64,000 nucleotides of DNA, taken from positions 62,001 through 126,000 of the forward strand of contig CAJOEP010000004.1 of NCBI GenBank assembly GCA_905233445.1. Reading direction: 5' to 3'. The translations under genes were made by a program, and so were the position numbers. The notes under the pieces were generated by a model. It worked only from the letters and a program-made list of their open reading frames with translations. It made no database searches and was not told the DNA's origin. This DNA comes from an uncultured Bacteroidales bacterium (GTDB lineage Bacteria; Bacteroidota; Bacteroidia; Bacteroidales; F082). This document shows, one piece after another, positions 10,839 to 20,088 of this stretch (position 1 is the first letter of the stretch; each line of letters starts with the position of its first letter).

Positions 10839-11942
10839 TTAATGATGATGTTCCTTACTTGCCATTCCGAAATATAAGGCCGACAACAAGGTGAAAACAT
10901 ACGCCTGGATGTACGCCACCAGCAACTCGATGCAATCGACGAAAATCGCCAAAATCAATGAGAATACTGACATTCCGATACCTCCAGCCATGCTGATTTT
11001 CGCCACGATGAAGATGCTGCTGATGAAGCCAAGCACCACGATGTGTCCTGCCGTGATGTTGGCAAACAGACGCACCGCCAGGACAAACGGTTTGGTGAAG
11101 CAGCCCACCGTCTCAATAATCGGCATGAGAGGCAGCGGGAACTTCAGAAACCACGGCACGCCCGGCGTGTTGACGATGTCCTTGTAATATTCCTTGTTTC
11201 CGAGAAGGTTCGTGATAAAGAAGGTGAAAAGTGCCAAAACCGCTGTCGTTGCTATGTTTCCCGTGATGTTTGCCCCGAATGGGAAAAATGGAATCAACCC
11301 CAGCAAATTGTTGATGAAGATGAAGAAAAACACGGTGATGAGGTATGGCAGATACTTGTCAACGCTCTTTTCATTAATAGCTTTGCGTGCGATGTCGTCA
11401 CGGACATACACGATAAGCCATTCGAACAGCGACTGCAGGCCTTTCGGGGCTTTCTCGCCGCGTTCTTTGTATGCTTTTGTTACAAGATAGAACAAAACAA
11501 TAATAAGCGTGCATGAGATAAACAGTGCCAGCACATTCTTAGTGATTGAGATGTCGAACGGTCTTATCTGCGAACCGTCGGCGTTGAGTATCACTATCTT
11601 ACTTTTGTATTTTCCCTCGTGAGGGATGGTGAAAACGAGTTCTTCGGAGTTTGTTTTGTTAACGGTTTTGTAAACCTCGTTCTCATGAAAAACTTTTGAC
11701 GAAAAAGTGTAGCATTTGCCCTCGTTGAAGACTATGCAAGGCAGATAAACGCTCACATGATGGCCTTTCCATGTGAAAATATGCCATTCGTACGAGTCGA
11801 GGATGTGTTCGATAATCACCTCACCGGCTTTGAATTCCTCTTCCGGTTCGTTCTCCGCAAAAGCAAAACTCTGCGTTCCGAAAAGCAAACACATTAAGAA
11901 TGATAGACTTATGATATATTTCCAATTTTTCATCAAAAACAA
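10839..11942 (-). CDS. atpB: ATP synthase a subunit
   Basis: This 367-residue Fo channel subunit is longer than the proteobacterial a subunit because of an N-terminal signal-like helix (SLSFLMCLLFGTQSFAFA) and an extracytoplasmic beta-rich domain of about 110 residues, as seen in Bacteroidota. The channel arginine lies in FVLAVRLFANITAGH and the C-terminus ends in GMASKEHHH. It is the first gene of the atp operon. There is no atpI, and no atpD or atpC, in front of it; these must lie elsewhere. The in-frame methionine three codons later is an equally good start. Confidence 0.93.
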   Translation of the reverse strand: MFLMKNWKYIISLSFLMCLLFGTQSFAFAENEPEEEFKAGEVIIEHILDSYEWHIFTWKGHHVSVYLPCIVFNEGKCYTFSSKVFHENEVYKTVNKTNSEELVFTIPHEGKYKSKIVILNADGSQIRPFDISITKNVLALFISCTLIIVLFYLVTKAYKERGEKAPKGLQSLFEWLIVYVRDDIARKAINEKSVDKYLPYLITVFFFIFINNLLGLIPFFPFGANITGNIATTAVLALFTFFITNLLGNKEYYKDIVNTPGVPWFLKFPLPLMPIIETVGCFTKPFVLAVRLFANITAGHIVVLGFISSIFIVAKISMAGGIGMSVFSLILAIFVDCIELLVAYIQAYVFTLLSALYFGMASKEHHH

Positions 11943-12033
11943 ACTCGTTCAAATATTACAAACTGCAATTATACAAAATAATTTTGAAAGATTGAATATC
12001 TTTTTGGAGAAAAATAGTCTTTTTTATTAAAAT

Positions 12034-12066
12034 ACACCCCAGAAGGTTTTTGTCCAACTGGGGTGT
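12034..12066. terminator. Hairpin between atpB and the BACON lipoprotein gene
   Basis: ACACCCCAG and CTGGGGTGT form a perfect 9-bp stem around a 15-nt loop. It sits about 20 bp after the end of the minus-strand lipoprotein gene at 12089 and in front of the atp operon. The following minus-strand sequence is only partly U-rich, so termination strength is uncertain. Confidence 0.65.
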
Positions 12067-12088
12067 AGAATCACTATATTGTGTGGGA

Positions 12089-13402
12089 TTACTTTAAAGT
12101 GAAATGCACTTCCACTTCGCCTTCATCCCTGTCGCGGCCAACCCATACATAATCCTCTTCTTGGAAATAGTCATCTTTTGTGCGTGCGAAACTGTTGTAA
12201 TGTCCTTCAAGCACATCCATATCGGTTCCTTCATAATAGAAGTGTAACTCACCAGTTTTGCTGCTGGGATTAAGATGAAGATCGTAGCTATAAAGTGGGA
12301 TGTGCTGCATTCTGACATGTGCATAAATGGTGTCGGTTTGCCAATTTCCATTAGGGTCGGGGTTATGTCCCATACCGTTGTAATCGTAGTTAACCAAACA
12401 CAGTTCGCAGTGGTCGTAAGGCAAGCTGAAGCCAGTAATCATGAACCAAACATAACGGTTGTTATAGTAATAAATGTCACCGTTCGGACCTTCTGTTGCG
12501 GCTGATCCCCAGAATGTGACAGTGTCGTTTGACTGTGTGACGTGCATGTCTTGGAATTCTCTGAACCAAATGTATTTCATTTCAGAAACTGTAAACTGAC
12601 CGCCGCCGTCGTATGACCATGTGCAGGTTCTGTCGGCTTCCATCTCGAAATTGAATCTCATCCAAGTAGCCTCATCGACTTGTAAATCACAAACATTCTG
12701 TGTCACCGCAACTGGCAAAATCACTTTTTCATCATCCGATGGATATTGTGTGTTAGCCACCCAGCAGTTGATAGTGCCTTGGCGTGGTGTGGTGTTACTG
12801 TTTATCGACACTCTGATTTCTACTTGATTGTTTTCAAGCACAGTCACATTGCACCAGCCGTGTGCTCCATCACCTAAAGAAGCACCATAATGGCTGTATT
12901 CACCTTTGTTTATTGTCACAATCTGCGAAGAAGCATCATAATTGAATGTGAGATTGTTAGGTGTCACTGATGGAGTGTCGCTACCACCACCTCCTCCGCC
13001 ACCTACAGCTTCCTGTCTGACAGATACCGTGAACCATTCTCCGTCTTCGTCATCAGGGTCGTTGGTGTTGGCTACCCAGATTCCAACGCTACATTCACGA
13101 GCTGTAGTGCCAGTGTTTGGGGTTGTGTTGATTTGTACCTTGCCTTGCGCTCTCAGGATTTCGACAGTGCACCAGCCTGCGCCTGCATCATCGACTATAG
13201 CACCGTAGAATTTGTATTTTCCGAGGTTTATTGTAACAATCTGACTGGAAGCATCATTGTCAAATGAGACTTCTTCAACTGATACTGAAGGAGTCACAGA
13301 TGCACTGCCTCCAGAGCTGCCACTGCTTTTGTCGCAGCTGCCCAAAACGAATGCTAATACTGGCATAAGCAGCCAAAATAATAATAGTTTTCTTGTTTTC
13401 AT
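12089..13402 (-). CDS. Lipoprotein with two BACON-like Ig domains
   Basis: This 437-residue protein has a lipoprotein signal (LLMPVLAFVLGSCDKSS) and then two BACON-like beta-sandwich domains, at about residues 38-137 and 148-240. Each starts with a V/L-x-F-D/Y-ASSQIVTI strand and ends with a V-T/R-Q strand. The domains are joined by a GGGGGGG linker. A 200-residue C-terminal region of aromatic-rich beta type is unrecognised. BACON domains are often found in surface proteins that bind glycans or mucin; that role is inference here. The first domain is nearly the same as that of the next gene, so the two arose by duplication with different C-termini. Confidence 0.75.
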   Translation of the reverse strand: MKTRKLLLFWLLMPVLAFVLGSCDKSSGSSGGSASVTPSVSVEEVSFDNDASSQIVTINLGKYKFYGAIVDDAGAGWCTVEILRAQGKVQINTTPNTGTTARECSVGIWVANTNDPDDEDGEWFTVSVRQEAVGGGGGGGSDTPSVTPNNLTFNYDASSQIVTINKGEYSHYGASLGDGAHGWCNVTVLENNQVEIRVSINSNTTPRQGTINCWVANTQYPSDDEKVILPVAVTQNVCDLQVDEATWMRFNFEMEADRTCTWSYDGGGQFTVSEMKYIWFREFQDMHVTQSNDTVTFWGSAATEGPNGDIYYYNNRYVWFMITGFSLPYDHCELCLVNYDYNGMGHNPDPNGNWQTDTIYAHVRMQHIPLYSYDLHLNPSSKTGELHFYYEGTDMDVLEGHYNSFARTKDDYFQEEDYVWVGRDRDEGEVEVHFTLK

Positions 13403-13424
13403 GATTGTAATATTTAATTGTTAT

Positions 13425-14456
13425 TTATTTTCCGGAACGCACAGCACGTACTGAGGCACCTAAAATACGCGTTTGTTGGCTGTTAATATTACAGCCTCCC
13501 TCTCCACAGACGAAAACCCATGCATAATTAGGCACGTTTGTATAGAGTGCATTTGACCAATAATATCCGTAGAAGTTATCGTCATTCATAGACTCATTAT
13601 TAATATAACCGGCGAAAGGAATAAAAATGCTTTTTCCGTTAGAGCCAGTGTAACGTCTGCCACTTATGCCATTAATTTCGGCGTAATCGTGTGTTGTGTG
13701 ATCTTTCAACTCTTGCCATTCCTCTTTTGATGGAATTCTCGCCCCGCTTTCCATGTTTGCTTTTGCGGCGTCATCTTGCAGCTGGAGTTCTGTGAGGTTG
13801 TCGGTGAAGCCCTCCAAACCATCCATTTGACGAGAGCAGTATTTGATTAAATAATAACCTTCCCGACCATAAATGTCAACACCCCATGCTGCATGTCCGT
13901 ATGTAGACCATGTGAATGCCTCTTTAGTTGCAGTCTCACCCCAGGCAAAATAGTCGCCATAGTCTTCAGGCCTGCTGCCTCCAACGTTGTAAGCAGCCCA
14001 TAAGATGCCGCTTGGCAGACCGAGGTCAACCCATTTCTCGGTGGTGCCGCCACCTCCACCACCACCAGTTGCGCTCTGCTGAACAAGGACTGTGAACCAT
14101 TCTTCATCCTCGTCATTAGGATCGTTCGTTTTTGATACCCAGATTTGGACATGGCATTCACGCGCTATGCTACCTGTGTTAGGTGTTGTGGTGATTTTCA
14201 CTTTGCCTTGCGCTCTCAGGATTTCGACATCACACCAGTCAACTATTTCATCGATAAAAGCACCGAAGTATTTGTATCTTCCAAGGTTTATTGTAACAAT
14301 CTGACTGGAAGCCCCGTTGTCAAATGATACTTGATCGACTGATACCGACGGAGTCAACGATGCGCCGCCTCCTGAACTGCTGCTTTTGTCGCAGTTGTTA
14401 AAAACTAATGCCATAAACGGCACAAGCAGACAAAATAATAATGTTCTAGTTTTCAT
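13425..14456 (-). CDS. Lipoprotein with BACON-like and FISUMP-type domains
   Basis: The ORF track starts at 14507, but the methionine at 14456 (MKTRTLLFCLLVPF) fits the signal peptide and the paralogue better; the lipobox cysteine is in NNCDKSS. One BACON-like domain (about residues 30-128) is nearly identical to domain 1 of the neighbouring lipoprotein and is followed by a poly-glycine linker. The C-terminal 200 residues begin EKWVDLGLPSGILWAAYNVG and end ASVRAVRSGK, the signature of the FISUMP/major-paralogous domain common in gut Bacteroidota. A surface location is likely; ligand unknown. Confidence 0.78.
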   Translation of the reverse strand: MKTRTLLFCLLVPFMALVFNNCDKSSSSGGGASLTPSVSVDQVSFDNGASSQIVTINLGRYKYFGAFIDEIVDWCDVEILRAQGKVKITTTPNTGSIARECHVQIWVSKTNDPNDEDEEWFTVLVQQSATGGGGGGGTTEKWVDLGLPSGILWAAYNVGGSRPEDYGDYFAWGETATKEAFTWSTYGHAAWGVDIYGREGYYLIKYCSRQMDGLEGFTDNLTELQLQDDAAKANMESGARIPSKEEWQELKDHTTHDYAEINGISGRRYTGSNGKSIFIPFAGYINNESMNDDNFYGYYWSNALYTNVPNYAWVFVCGEGGCNINSQQTRILGASVRAVRSGK

Positions 14457-14550
14457 GATATAGAAATTGTTAATAAATACTATCGACACGATAAATAAGG
14501 CATGCAAATTTAGCCTAAAGCACTGAAACAGCCACTATTCAATACAAAAA

Positions 14551-14582
14551 AACGACTGACAAATTACACTTTGTCAGTCGTT
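14551..14582 (-). terminator. Strong intrinsic terminator after the AraC-type gene
   Basis: AACGACTGACAAA and TTTGTCAGTCGTT form a perfect 13-bp stem with a 6-nt loop. On the minus strand it is followed by a run of seven T, 25 bp after the stop codon of the gene at 14608. A partial copy of one arm (TTGTCAGTCA) lies next to it at 14591-14600. Confidence 0.88.
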
Positions 14583-14607
14583 TGTATAAATTGTCAGTCA
14601 TTTTGGA

Positions 14608-16161
14608 CTATGATTTTGTCTGATTTTGCTTTACCCAATCCTTTGGAGTGGTGCCTGTGGCAGCCTTGAAAGCTCTGAAGAAAGACCTTTCGTTGGCGAA
14701 TCCCGATTCCAGTGCGACGGTGGCAATCTTCATGTCGGGCGACTGGCGCAGCAACTTCTTGGCATATTCTAGGCGATAGTCGTTAACGTTTTTGTGTGTT
14801 CCGAGAGCTTCTGCCAAATGGGAAACCTTCAAATCTTTGTTAAGATAGAGTTGCTTTGTCTCCATGAGCCCGGTTATGCGAGCCATCATTTCTTTTGAAG
14901 CGACATCTGGCTGTGACGCAGGCTTTGTCGGTTTGTGAATGCGTTTCGCAATAACCAAAAGTATCACTATAAACGCTAAGCTACATAATATCCACAGCCA
15001 AGCTGAATAGGTGTTTGTTTCTGATAAAGCTTTTCCGGTGCCGGTATGCAGCAGCCACACCGAGGCTAAAGGCGTGAAGTTGTCGTCTAGGATACCTCCT
15101 GTGATGATAAGGTCTCCGTCAGGGGTGAGTACTGGTGTGGCATCGCCGAAGTCTTGCAAAGGCTCGGTATAATATAAGGTGAGCGGCGCAGGATTTTTGT
15201 CATATTCCACTGCCACTACGTATGCGCGACTATCGGCATCTTTGCCAACAAGATATGCTTTATGGGCATTTCGGTCGGCTACGGCAACGCGGTTGTAATG
15301 TATTTTCCCCCATTCTGATGATGTAGGCACAGGCGAGGTGGTCGGCAAAAGCGAAAACACCGTGTCTTGGATATGGATGAAGGCCATTGCGCCGTCGTGA
15401 TTATAAGCCGCAATCAGATATGAATAATCGCCAGCCTCTTTATCGCCAATAAACGACTCATTAACATGGTTGTTTTGGTCGTAAGGCATTGGCATCCAGT
15501 CTTTTAGCACTGGCGAAACAAAAGGCTCGCCATATAGTCGGTCGACGGTGTCGCAAGGCTCGAAACGGCCGCGCCATACGGTACCGAAAGCCATCACATC
15601 GCCCTTGGAAATGGGCAGCAGATAAGGTGATGAGTGCCAGACTGCCACGTCTTTGACATGGTGGCAGAACCGTTGTCCGTCGAACATCTCGAAACAGTCA
15701 TTGCCTTTGTGGTTGCCGCAAATCAGCACATTGCCTTTGTCTAGCTCAATGCCTTGTGCAAAGGCTCTGTTTCGTTCGAGTGTGCCGAAGCCTTCAAAAG
15801 TATGATGTTCACGGTCGTAAATCTCAAGTTCGAAGCTCTGGCCTATGCCGAGGTTTCTCTCGTGACCGCCAGCGAGGAGCACACGCTTGCCACCGTCGAG
15901 CACCACCGCCATACCGTTGTCGTGCGTATAAACGGTCGGACTCTCGTGCCAGATGCCGTTTTTGAAGTATTCGGCTGTAGGTGTGAGCACGAAACCAGAG
16001 GTGTGTCCGCCAATAACAGTTAGCTCTCCGTCGGCATAAAACACATTGTGTCCGGCACGAGGCACATTCATGTCCGGCAGACGCTCGGCATCTAGGTTTT
16101 GAGCCGTCAGCACGGTGGCTGAAACCAGCAAAACCAATAGGATAATATATTTTTTAAGCAT
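14608..16161 (-). CDS. Membrane-anchored propeller/AraC-type regulator
   Basis: This 517-residue protein has a signal peptide (residues 1-20), about 360 extracytoplasmic residues with kelch-like repeats (GGH, GGHERN, GNHKGND, GGILDD turns), one membrane helix (387-407, WLWILCSLAFIVILLVIA) and a cytoplasmic AraC-type DNA-binding domain (about 430-510, with the second helix-turn-helix in ALESGFANERSFFRAFKAATGTTP). The layout suggests a one-component sensor in which an outside signal directly controls a DNA-binding domain. No histidine kinase part is present. The gene is monocistronic, with its own terminator, and lies upstream of the two BACON-type lipoprotein genes, which are possible targets. 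Confidence 0.85.
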   Translation of the reverse strand: MLKKYIILLVLLVSATVLTAQNLDAERLPDMNVPRAGHNVFYADGELTVIGGHTSGFVLTPTAEYFKNGIWHESPTVYTHDNGMAVVLDGGKRVLLAGGHERNLGIGQSFELEIYDREHHTFEGFGTLERNRAFAQGIELDKGNVLICGNHKGNDCFEMFDGQRFCHHVKDVAVWHSSPYLLPISKGDVMAFGTVWRGRFEPCDTVDRLYGEPFVSPVLKDWMPMPYDQNNHVNESFIGDKEAGDYSYLIAAYNHDGAMAFIHIQDTVFSLLPTTSPVPTSSEWGKIHYNRVAVADRNAHKAYLVGKDADSRAYVVAVEYDKNPAPLTLYYTEPLQDFGDATPVLTPDGDLIITGGILDDNFTPLASVWLLHTGTGKALSETNTYSAWLWILCSLAFIVILLVIAKRIHKPTKPASQPDVASKEMMARITGLMETKQLYLNKDLKVSHLAEALGTHKNVNDYRLEYAKKLLRQSPDMKIATVALESGFANERSFFRAFKAATGTTPKDWVKQNQTKS

Positions 16162-16188
16162 AATTATAAAGTAGCCAAGTTACAAAAA

Positions 16189-17115
16189 CTATAGCACAAT
16201 ATCGTCGTATTTTACCACAACATCCAAGCCTTTTTCATTAAAATACTCTTTAACCTCGTTTTCAGAAAGCTCCGTAGCCGCTAAGAAGAAGTCACCGCCC
16301 CATGCACCGAGTGACTTGATAACTCCTTGGAAATCAGGATATTGCGCTTTCAATGGCGGCTGTTCCAAAACTCGGCTCATGATGGCCTCGTGACGGGTGA
16401 GAAGGGAGCAAAACTCTTCAAAAGAAGTGACTCTCACCAGGCTCTCGGAAATATTTGAGATCTCAGAGACCTCATAAGAGAAATCCATCGTTTTTGCTCG
16501 CTCTTTAAACGATTTCACTTCTTTTCCAGAACTCTGCTTGTGTCCTTGGTAAACAAAATATAGTTTTTCAGAAAAAGCAGGCTTGAAATCTATTTCCTCA
16601 ACGACAGGCTCGCCGTTTATAAGCTGATAAGTTATTGGTTTTGAAGCTGTTGTGCAGGCGATGTCGTAGCCCGAACCACCCATGGTGCGCCTCAAAAGCT
16701 CGTATGGATTCACGTTTGCCCATTGCGATAGCAACGAAATCAGAGTGGAGCTGCTGCCGAGACCCCATTGCGAGTCGAACTCCAGACGGGTGGTGAAAAA
16801 ATAATCGTTTTTATCTTGTAAGATATTGGGATTCAATAACTTAATCTCTTGAAAAATCTTACAGAGGTTGTCGGCTTTCTCCATGTCGTCGGAGGCATGC
16901 ACCGTAAAGCCGAACTTGCTGAAGATGGCTGCAAACCAGAAACCGCGTGGCGTGTAGGAATCCCAATGTATCATTCCTTCCTGGATGTCGATGGTCTTCA
17001 CCTCGAGCGACTGCCCCAATTTCAATGGCAACGCAAAGGCTTTGGCACCTTGGAGAACAAGGTACTCGCCTGATAAAAGGAATTTACCGTTGGCGTGGAA
17101 TTTATTCATAATCAA
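16189..17115 (-). CDS. GYDIA-type GHMP kinase
   Basis: This 308-residue GHMP-superfamily kinase has an N-terminal KFLLSGEYLVLQGAKAFALPL strand-helix, the ATP loop WGLGSSSTL, and the diagnostic GSGYDIACTTAS motif. It overlaps the HMG-CoA reductase gene by 4 bp. In Bacteroidota this family travels with mevalonate genes, so a mevalonate or phosphomevalonate kinase activity is likely. The exact substrate is inferred from the neighbour, not from sequence. Confidence 0.85.
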   Translation of the reverse strand: MIMNKFHANGKFLLSGEYLVLQGAKAFALPLKLGQSLEVKTIDIQEGMIHWDSYTPRGFWFAAIFSKFGFTVHASDDMEKADNLCKIFQEIKLLNPNILQDKNDYFFTTRLEFDSQWGLGSSSTLISLLSQWANVNPYELLRRTMGGSGYDIACTTASKPITYQLINGEPVVEEIDFKPAFSEKLYFVYQGHKQSSGKEVKSFKERAKTMDFSYEVSEISNISESLVRVTSFEEFCSLLTRHEAIMSRVLEQPPLKAQYPDFQGVIKSLGAWGGDFFLAATELSENEVKEYFNEKGLDVVVKYDDIVL

Positions 17116-18428
17116 TGATTACGGAGGAATTCTTCTACTCCGGCGTACGTCACCGTGACATCTTTGAAATGTACTAGAGCCGCGGCTTTCTGTTCGTCGG
17201 TGGCGCCGAGCTGGTTCAGGATGTTGGCAAGGTGCATTTTCATATGGCCCTGCTGTATTCCTTTGGTAGTCAACGACTTGACGGCGGCGTAGTTGTTTGC
17301 CAGTCCCATGGTGGCTGCTATCATCATCAGTTCGGGTGCCGATGGATGTCCCAACAATTCCAATGATTCTTTTGCGAGAGGGTGGAGGCTTGTCAAACCT
17401 CCGATAGTGCCGAGCGCGATTGGCACTTCAAGCCAGAACTTGAACATCCCGTCTTTGATTTCGCACGAACTCAGCGATTCGTAATGTCCGTTGCGTGAGG
17501 CGTAAGCATGACCTGCTGCCTCTGTCGCGCGGAAGTCGTTGCCGGTGGCGATGACCACAGCGTCGATGCCGTTGTATATACCTTTGTTATGTGTTGTCGC
17601 ACGATATTCGTCGATGTGCGCAATATCGACCGCCTTTTTGAATTTCTCTGCAAATCCCTGACCGTCAAGGTGTTCGTCAACGCCATCGAGGTCATAAACT
17701 GGACATTCTACCCACACTTTCACGCGGCAGTTAGGGGTGTAGTTCGACAAAATCGCCATCACGATTTCGACATTTTCGCCGCGGCGCAGGAAATAATCCT
17801 GCAGGGTGTGTCCAAATGTCTCGAGGCATGAGTTGATGAAGTTAGCGCCCATCGAGTCGCAGGTGTTGAATGTGACGCGCAACTGATAGTAGTTGTCGAG
17901 CTTGTTGGTAAAGTCAACTAATTGAATATCAAGGATTCCGCCGCCGCGTTTCTCCATCTTGACGGTAATGTCTTTGGTGGAATTACGTAACACGATTTCA
18001 ATCTCGGGCATGAGGCTTTTTAGCGTCTCTTTGTCGCCTTTATAGCAGAAATGTAGTTGTCCAACCTTCTGAACGTCAATTACTTCTGAGTGGAATCCGC
18101 CACGGTCGCCCCAGAATTTCGCCGCCGCCGATGCCGCTGCCACTACGCTGCTCTCCTCGATGACCATCGGCACCATGTAAATCTTGCCGTTAATCAAAAT
18201 GTTGGGGGAGATACCATAAGGTATATGGAAATTAGAAATGGTGTTCTCGCTGAACTCGTCAAACTGCTTCTGCTTCTCACTGTCGGAATACCAAAAGCCT
18301 TTCAAAAGGGCAATAAATTCCCCCGGATTCTCAATATATTCTGAAACGGCCTTTAATTTGTCCTCTTTCAGAAGTTTCGAAAATCCTGCTTTGATGCGGT
18401 CGCGCTTCCTGGGTTTGTTTTCTTCCAT
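17112..18428 (-). CDS. Hydroxymethylglutaryl-CoA reductase (class II type)
   Basis: The methionine at 18428 (MEENKPRKRDRIKAGF) is preferred over the ORF-track start at 18455, whose first nine residues have no family counterpart. Family motifs are clear: TCDSMGANFIN, the catalytic-lysine region THNKGIYNGID, ATGNDFRATEAAGHAYA with the catalytic aspartate, and the histidine motif GHMKMHLAN near the C-terminus. The size of about 438 residues fits class II enzymes. These can run in the synthetic direction in Bacteroidota; together with the downstream GHMP kinase this points to isoprenoid synthesis through mevalonate. Confidence 0.92.
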   Translation of the reverse strand: MEENKPRKRDRIKAGFSKLLKEDKLKAVSEYIENPGEFIALLKGFWYSDSEKQKQFDEFSENTISNFHIPYGISPNILINGKIYMVPMVIEESSVVAAASAAAKFWGDRGGFHSEVIDVQKVGQLHFCYKGDKETLKSLMPEIEIVLRNSTKDITVKMEKRGGGILDIQLVDFTNKLDNYYQLRVTFNTCDSMGANFINSCLETFGHTLQDYFLRRGENVEIVMAILSNYTPNCRVKVWVECPVYDLDGVDEHLDGQGFAEKFKKAVDIAHIDEYRATTHNKGIYNGIDAVVIATGNDFRATEAAGHAYASRNGHYESLSSCEIKDGMFKFWLEVPIALGTIGGLTSLHPLAKESLELLGHPSAPELMMIAATMGLANNYAAVKSLTTKGIQQGHMKMHLANILNQLGATDEQKAAALVHFKDVTVTYAGVEEFLRNH

Positions 18429-18500
18429 ACGAGATGCAAAATTACAAAATCTCACGCAGAAATTACAGAAATAGCAGAATTTTTTTTAGTAAACTTGTAG

Positions 18501-18528
18501 TTTTGGTAAGATTTTTTTCATAATTTTG
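18501..18528 (+). promoter_or_regulatory. Bacteroidota-type promoter for the T9SS protein
   Basis: A TTTTGG element (18501-18506) stands about 15 bp before TAATTTTG (18521-18528), matching the -33 TTTG / -7 TAnnTTTG pattern. It lies 30 bp before the start codon at 18558, in the divergent gap from HMG-CoA reductase. Confidence 0.55.
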
Positions 18529-18557
18529 TATCTTAATATTAACTTAAATTATTCATT

Positions 18558-20087
18558 ATGAAAAAACTATTTACATTTATCTTTGCTATTGCATTGAGTC
18601 TCAATGTGTTTGCTCAATGCCCATTGACAACAGCTGTCGATTTCACAGCTACTGACTGCCATGGAACGGAAGTCCATTTGTTCGATATCCTTGATGGCGG
18701 ACAGTATGTCCTCATTGATTTCTTTTACACAACATGTGGACCTTGTCAGCAGGCCACTCCAAAAGTTGTTGAGTCGTACTATGCCATGGGTTGCAATATG
18801 TATGACGTTTTTTACATGGAGATTTCTCCTTCAGATGCTAATCAGGCTTGCCAAACCTGGGCTAACAATTATGGAGTTGAATATCCAACTATCGGCACTT
18901 CAAGCGGTGGCAATACAATATGCAACCAATATCAAATAGGGGCTTATCCTACTTTGATTCTCATCGCTCCAGACCGTTCCATCGTGATTCAGGACTTGTG
19001 GCCAATCAACAATGCGCAGAGTGTCATCTCGGCATTGGAAAACCATGGCATCGAGCAGCACGATTGCACTGCTCCAGTTGCCGATCCTGAGGTTACAATC
19101 ACCGTCGATCAGGTCATGGAAACAGAAGTCACAGCGACATTTACTCCAAACGATGAATGCGCCACATATTATTATATGATTGGAACTGCGGAAGAGTTTG
19201 CTGAGTGGATGGCGGCTGCAGGCCTCGAGCTTCCTGAATACCTGCAAACATATGGAATGCCAGGAGAATATGCCATTTCAAACACGTTCGCTGACCTTAT
19301 CCCAAATACTGATTACCTGATTTATGCTGTCCCGGCTGATGCTGACGGCAATCTTTATGAGTTGGCTCAAGAGTCGGTCACTACCATTCCGGGCGGTGGC
19401 GGCGAGATAATGCCTGATTTCACTGGCACTGACATCGATGGCAATATGATTAATCTCTATGAAATCCTCGACAATGGTCAGTATGTGCTTATCAATTTCT
19501 TCCTTACCGAGGATTCGTTTAGCGAGGACATTATGGGCGACATGATAGAAGCTTATCATATGTATGGCTGCAACGAACACGATGTGTTCTTTATGGAAAT
19601 AAGTCCAAATGGTGGTGACAATACCTGCCAAACTTGGGTTGAGACTTACGGAGTGGAGTATCCTACAATCAGTAGAGACGGCGGCGGCAACGACATAGCT
19701 CAAGCTGTGCCAGTGGCTATGTATCCGACAATCATGCTCATCCGTCCTGACCATACTTTCGCTCAAAGAGATATCTATCCTCCGACTCTTGAATACATGA
19801 TTATGTATATGACTGATGAGGGTATCCAACAATATGAATGTCCTGGCGCTTCAGTGGATGAAACCACTAAAGAAAGTGTTGCGATTTATCCTAATCCGGC
19901 TGACAATTTCGTGAGAATCAACTGCGAAAATAATGATAATGTGATGATATTCAATGCTATAGGTCAGAAGATTGCAGAAATTGAAACTGGTAATAATGAG
20001 TTGAATATCAACACCACAGATTACGAAAACGGTGTTTATTTCGTGAAGATTGACGAAAAAACCCAACGTTTCGTTGTAACACACTAA
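18558..20087 (+). CDS. Secreted double-thioredoxin protein with T9SS sorting domain
   Basis: This 509-residue protein has a signal peptide (FIFAIALSLNVFAQ), a first redoxin/TlpA-like thioredoxin domain (about 20-170) with an active-site CGPC, a linker domain of fibronectin-like character (175-275), a second thioredoxin-like domain (about 280-425) and a C-terminal type IX sorting domain (VAIYPNPADNFVRI to YFVKIDEKTQRFVVTH). The second domain aligns with the first around FMEISPN and GVEYPTIS but has TEDSFSED where CGPC should be, so it cannot do dithiol chemistry. The protein should be exported and anchored at, or released from, the cell surface. Confidence 0.85.
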   Translation: MKKLFTFIFAIALSLNVFAQCPLTTAVDFTATDCHGTEVHLFDILDGGQYVLIDFFYTTCGPCQQATPKVVESYYAMGCNMYDVFYMEISPSDANQACQTWANNYGVEYPTIGTSSGGNTICNQYQIGAYPTLILIAPDRSIVIQDLWPINNAQSVISALENHGIEQHDCTAPVADPEVTITVDQVMETEVTATFTPNDECATYYYMIGTAEEFAEWMAAAGLELPEYLQTYGMPGEYAISNTFADLIPNTDYLIYAVPADADGNLYELAQESVTTIPGGGGEIMPDFTGTDIDGNMINLYEILDNGQYVLINFFLTEDSFSEDIMGDMIEAYHMYGCNEHDVFFMEISPNGGDNTCQTWVETYGVEYPTISRDGGGNDIAQAVPVAMYPTIMLIRPDHTFAQRDIYPPTLEYMIMYMTDEGIQQYECPGASVDETTKESVAIYPNPADNFVRINCENNDNVMIFNAIGQKIAEIETGNNELNINTTDYENGVYFVKIDEKTQRFVVTH

Positions 20088-20088
20088 A

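Noticed and set aside
12089-14456. The BACON lipoprotein pair as part of a polysaccharide-utilisation locus.
   Set aside because: No SusC/SusD pair or glycoside hydrolase is nearby, and the only TonB receptor in the window lies 36 kb away without a SusD partner.
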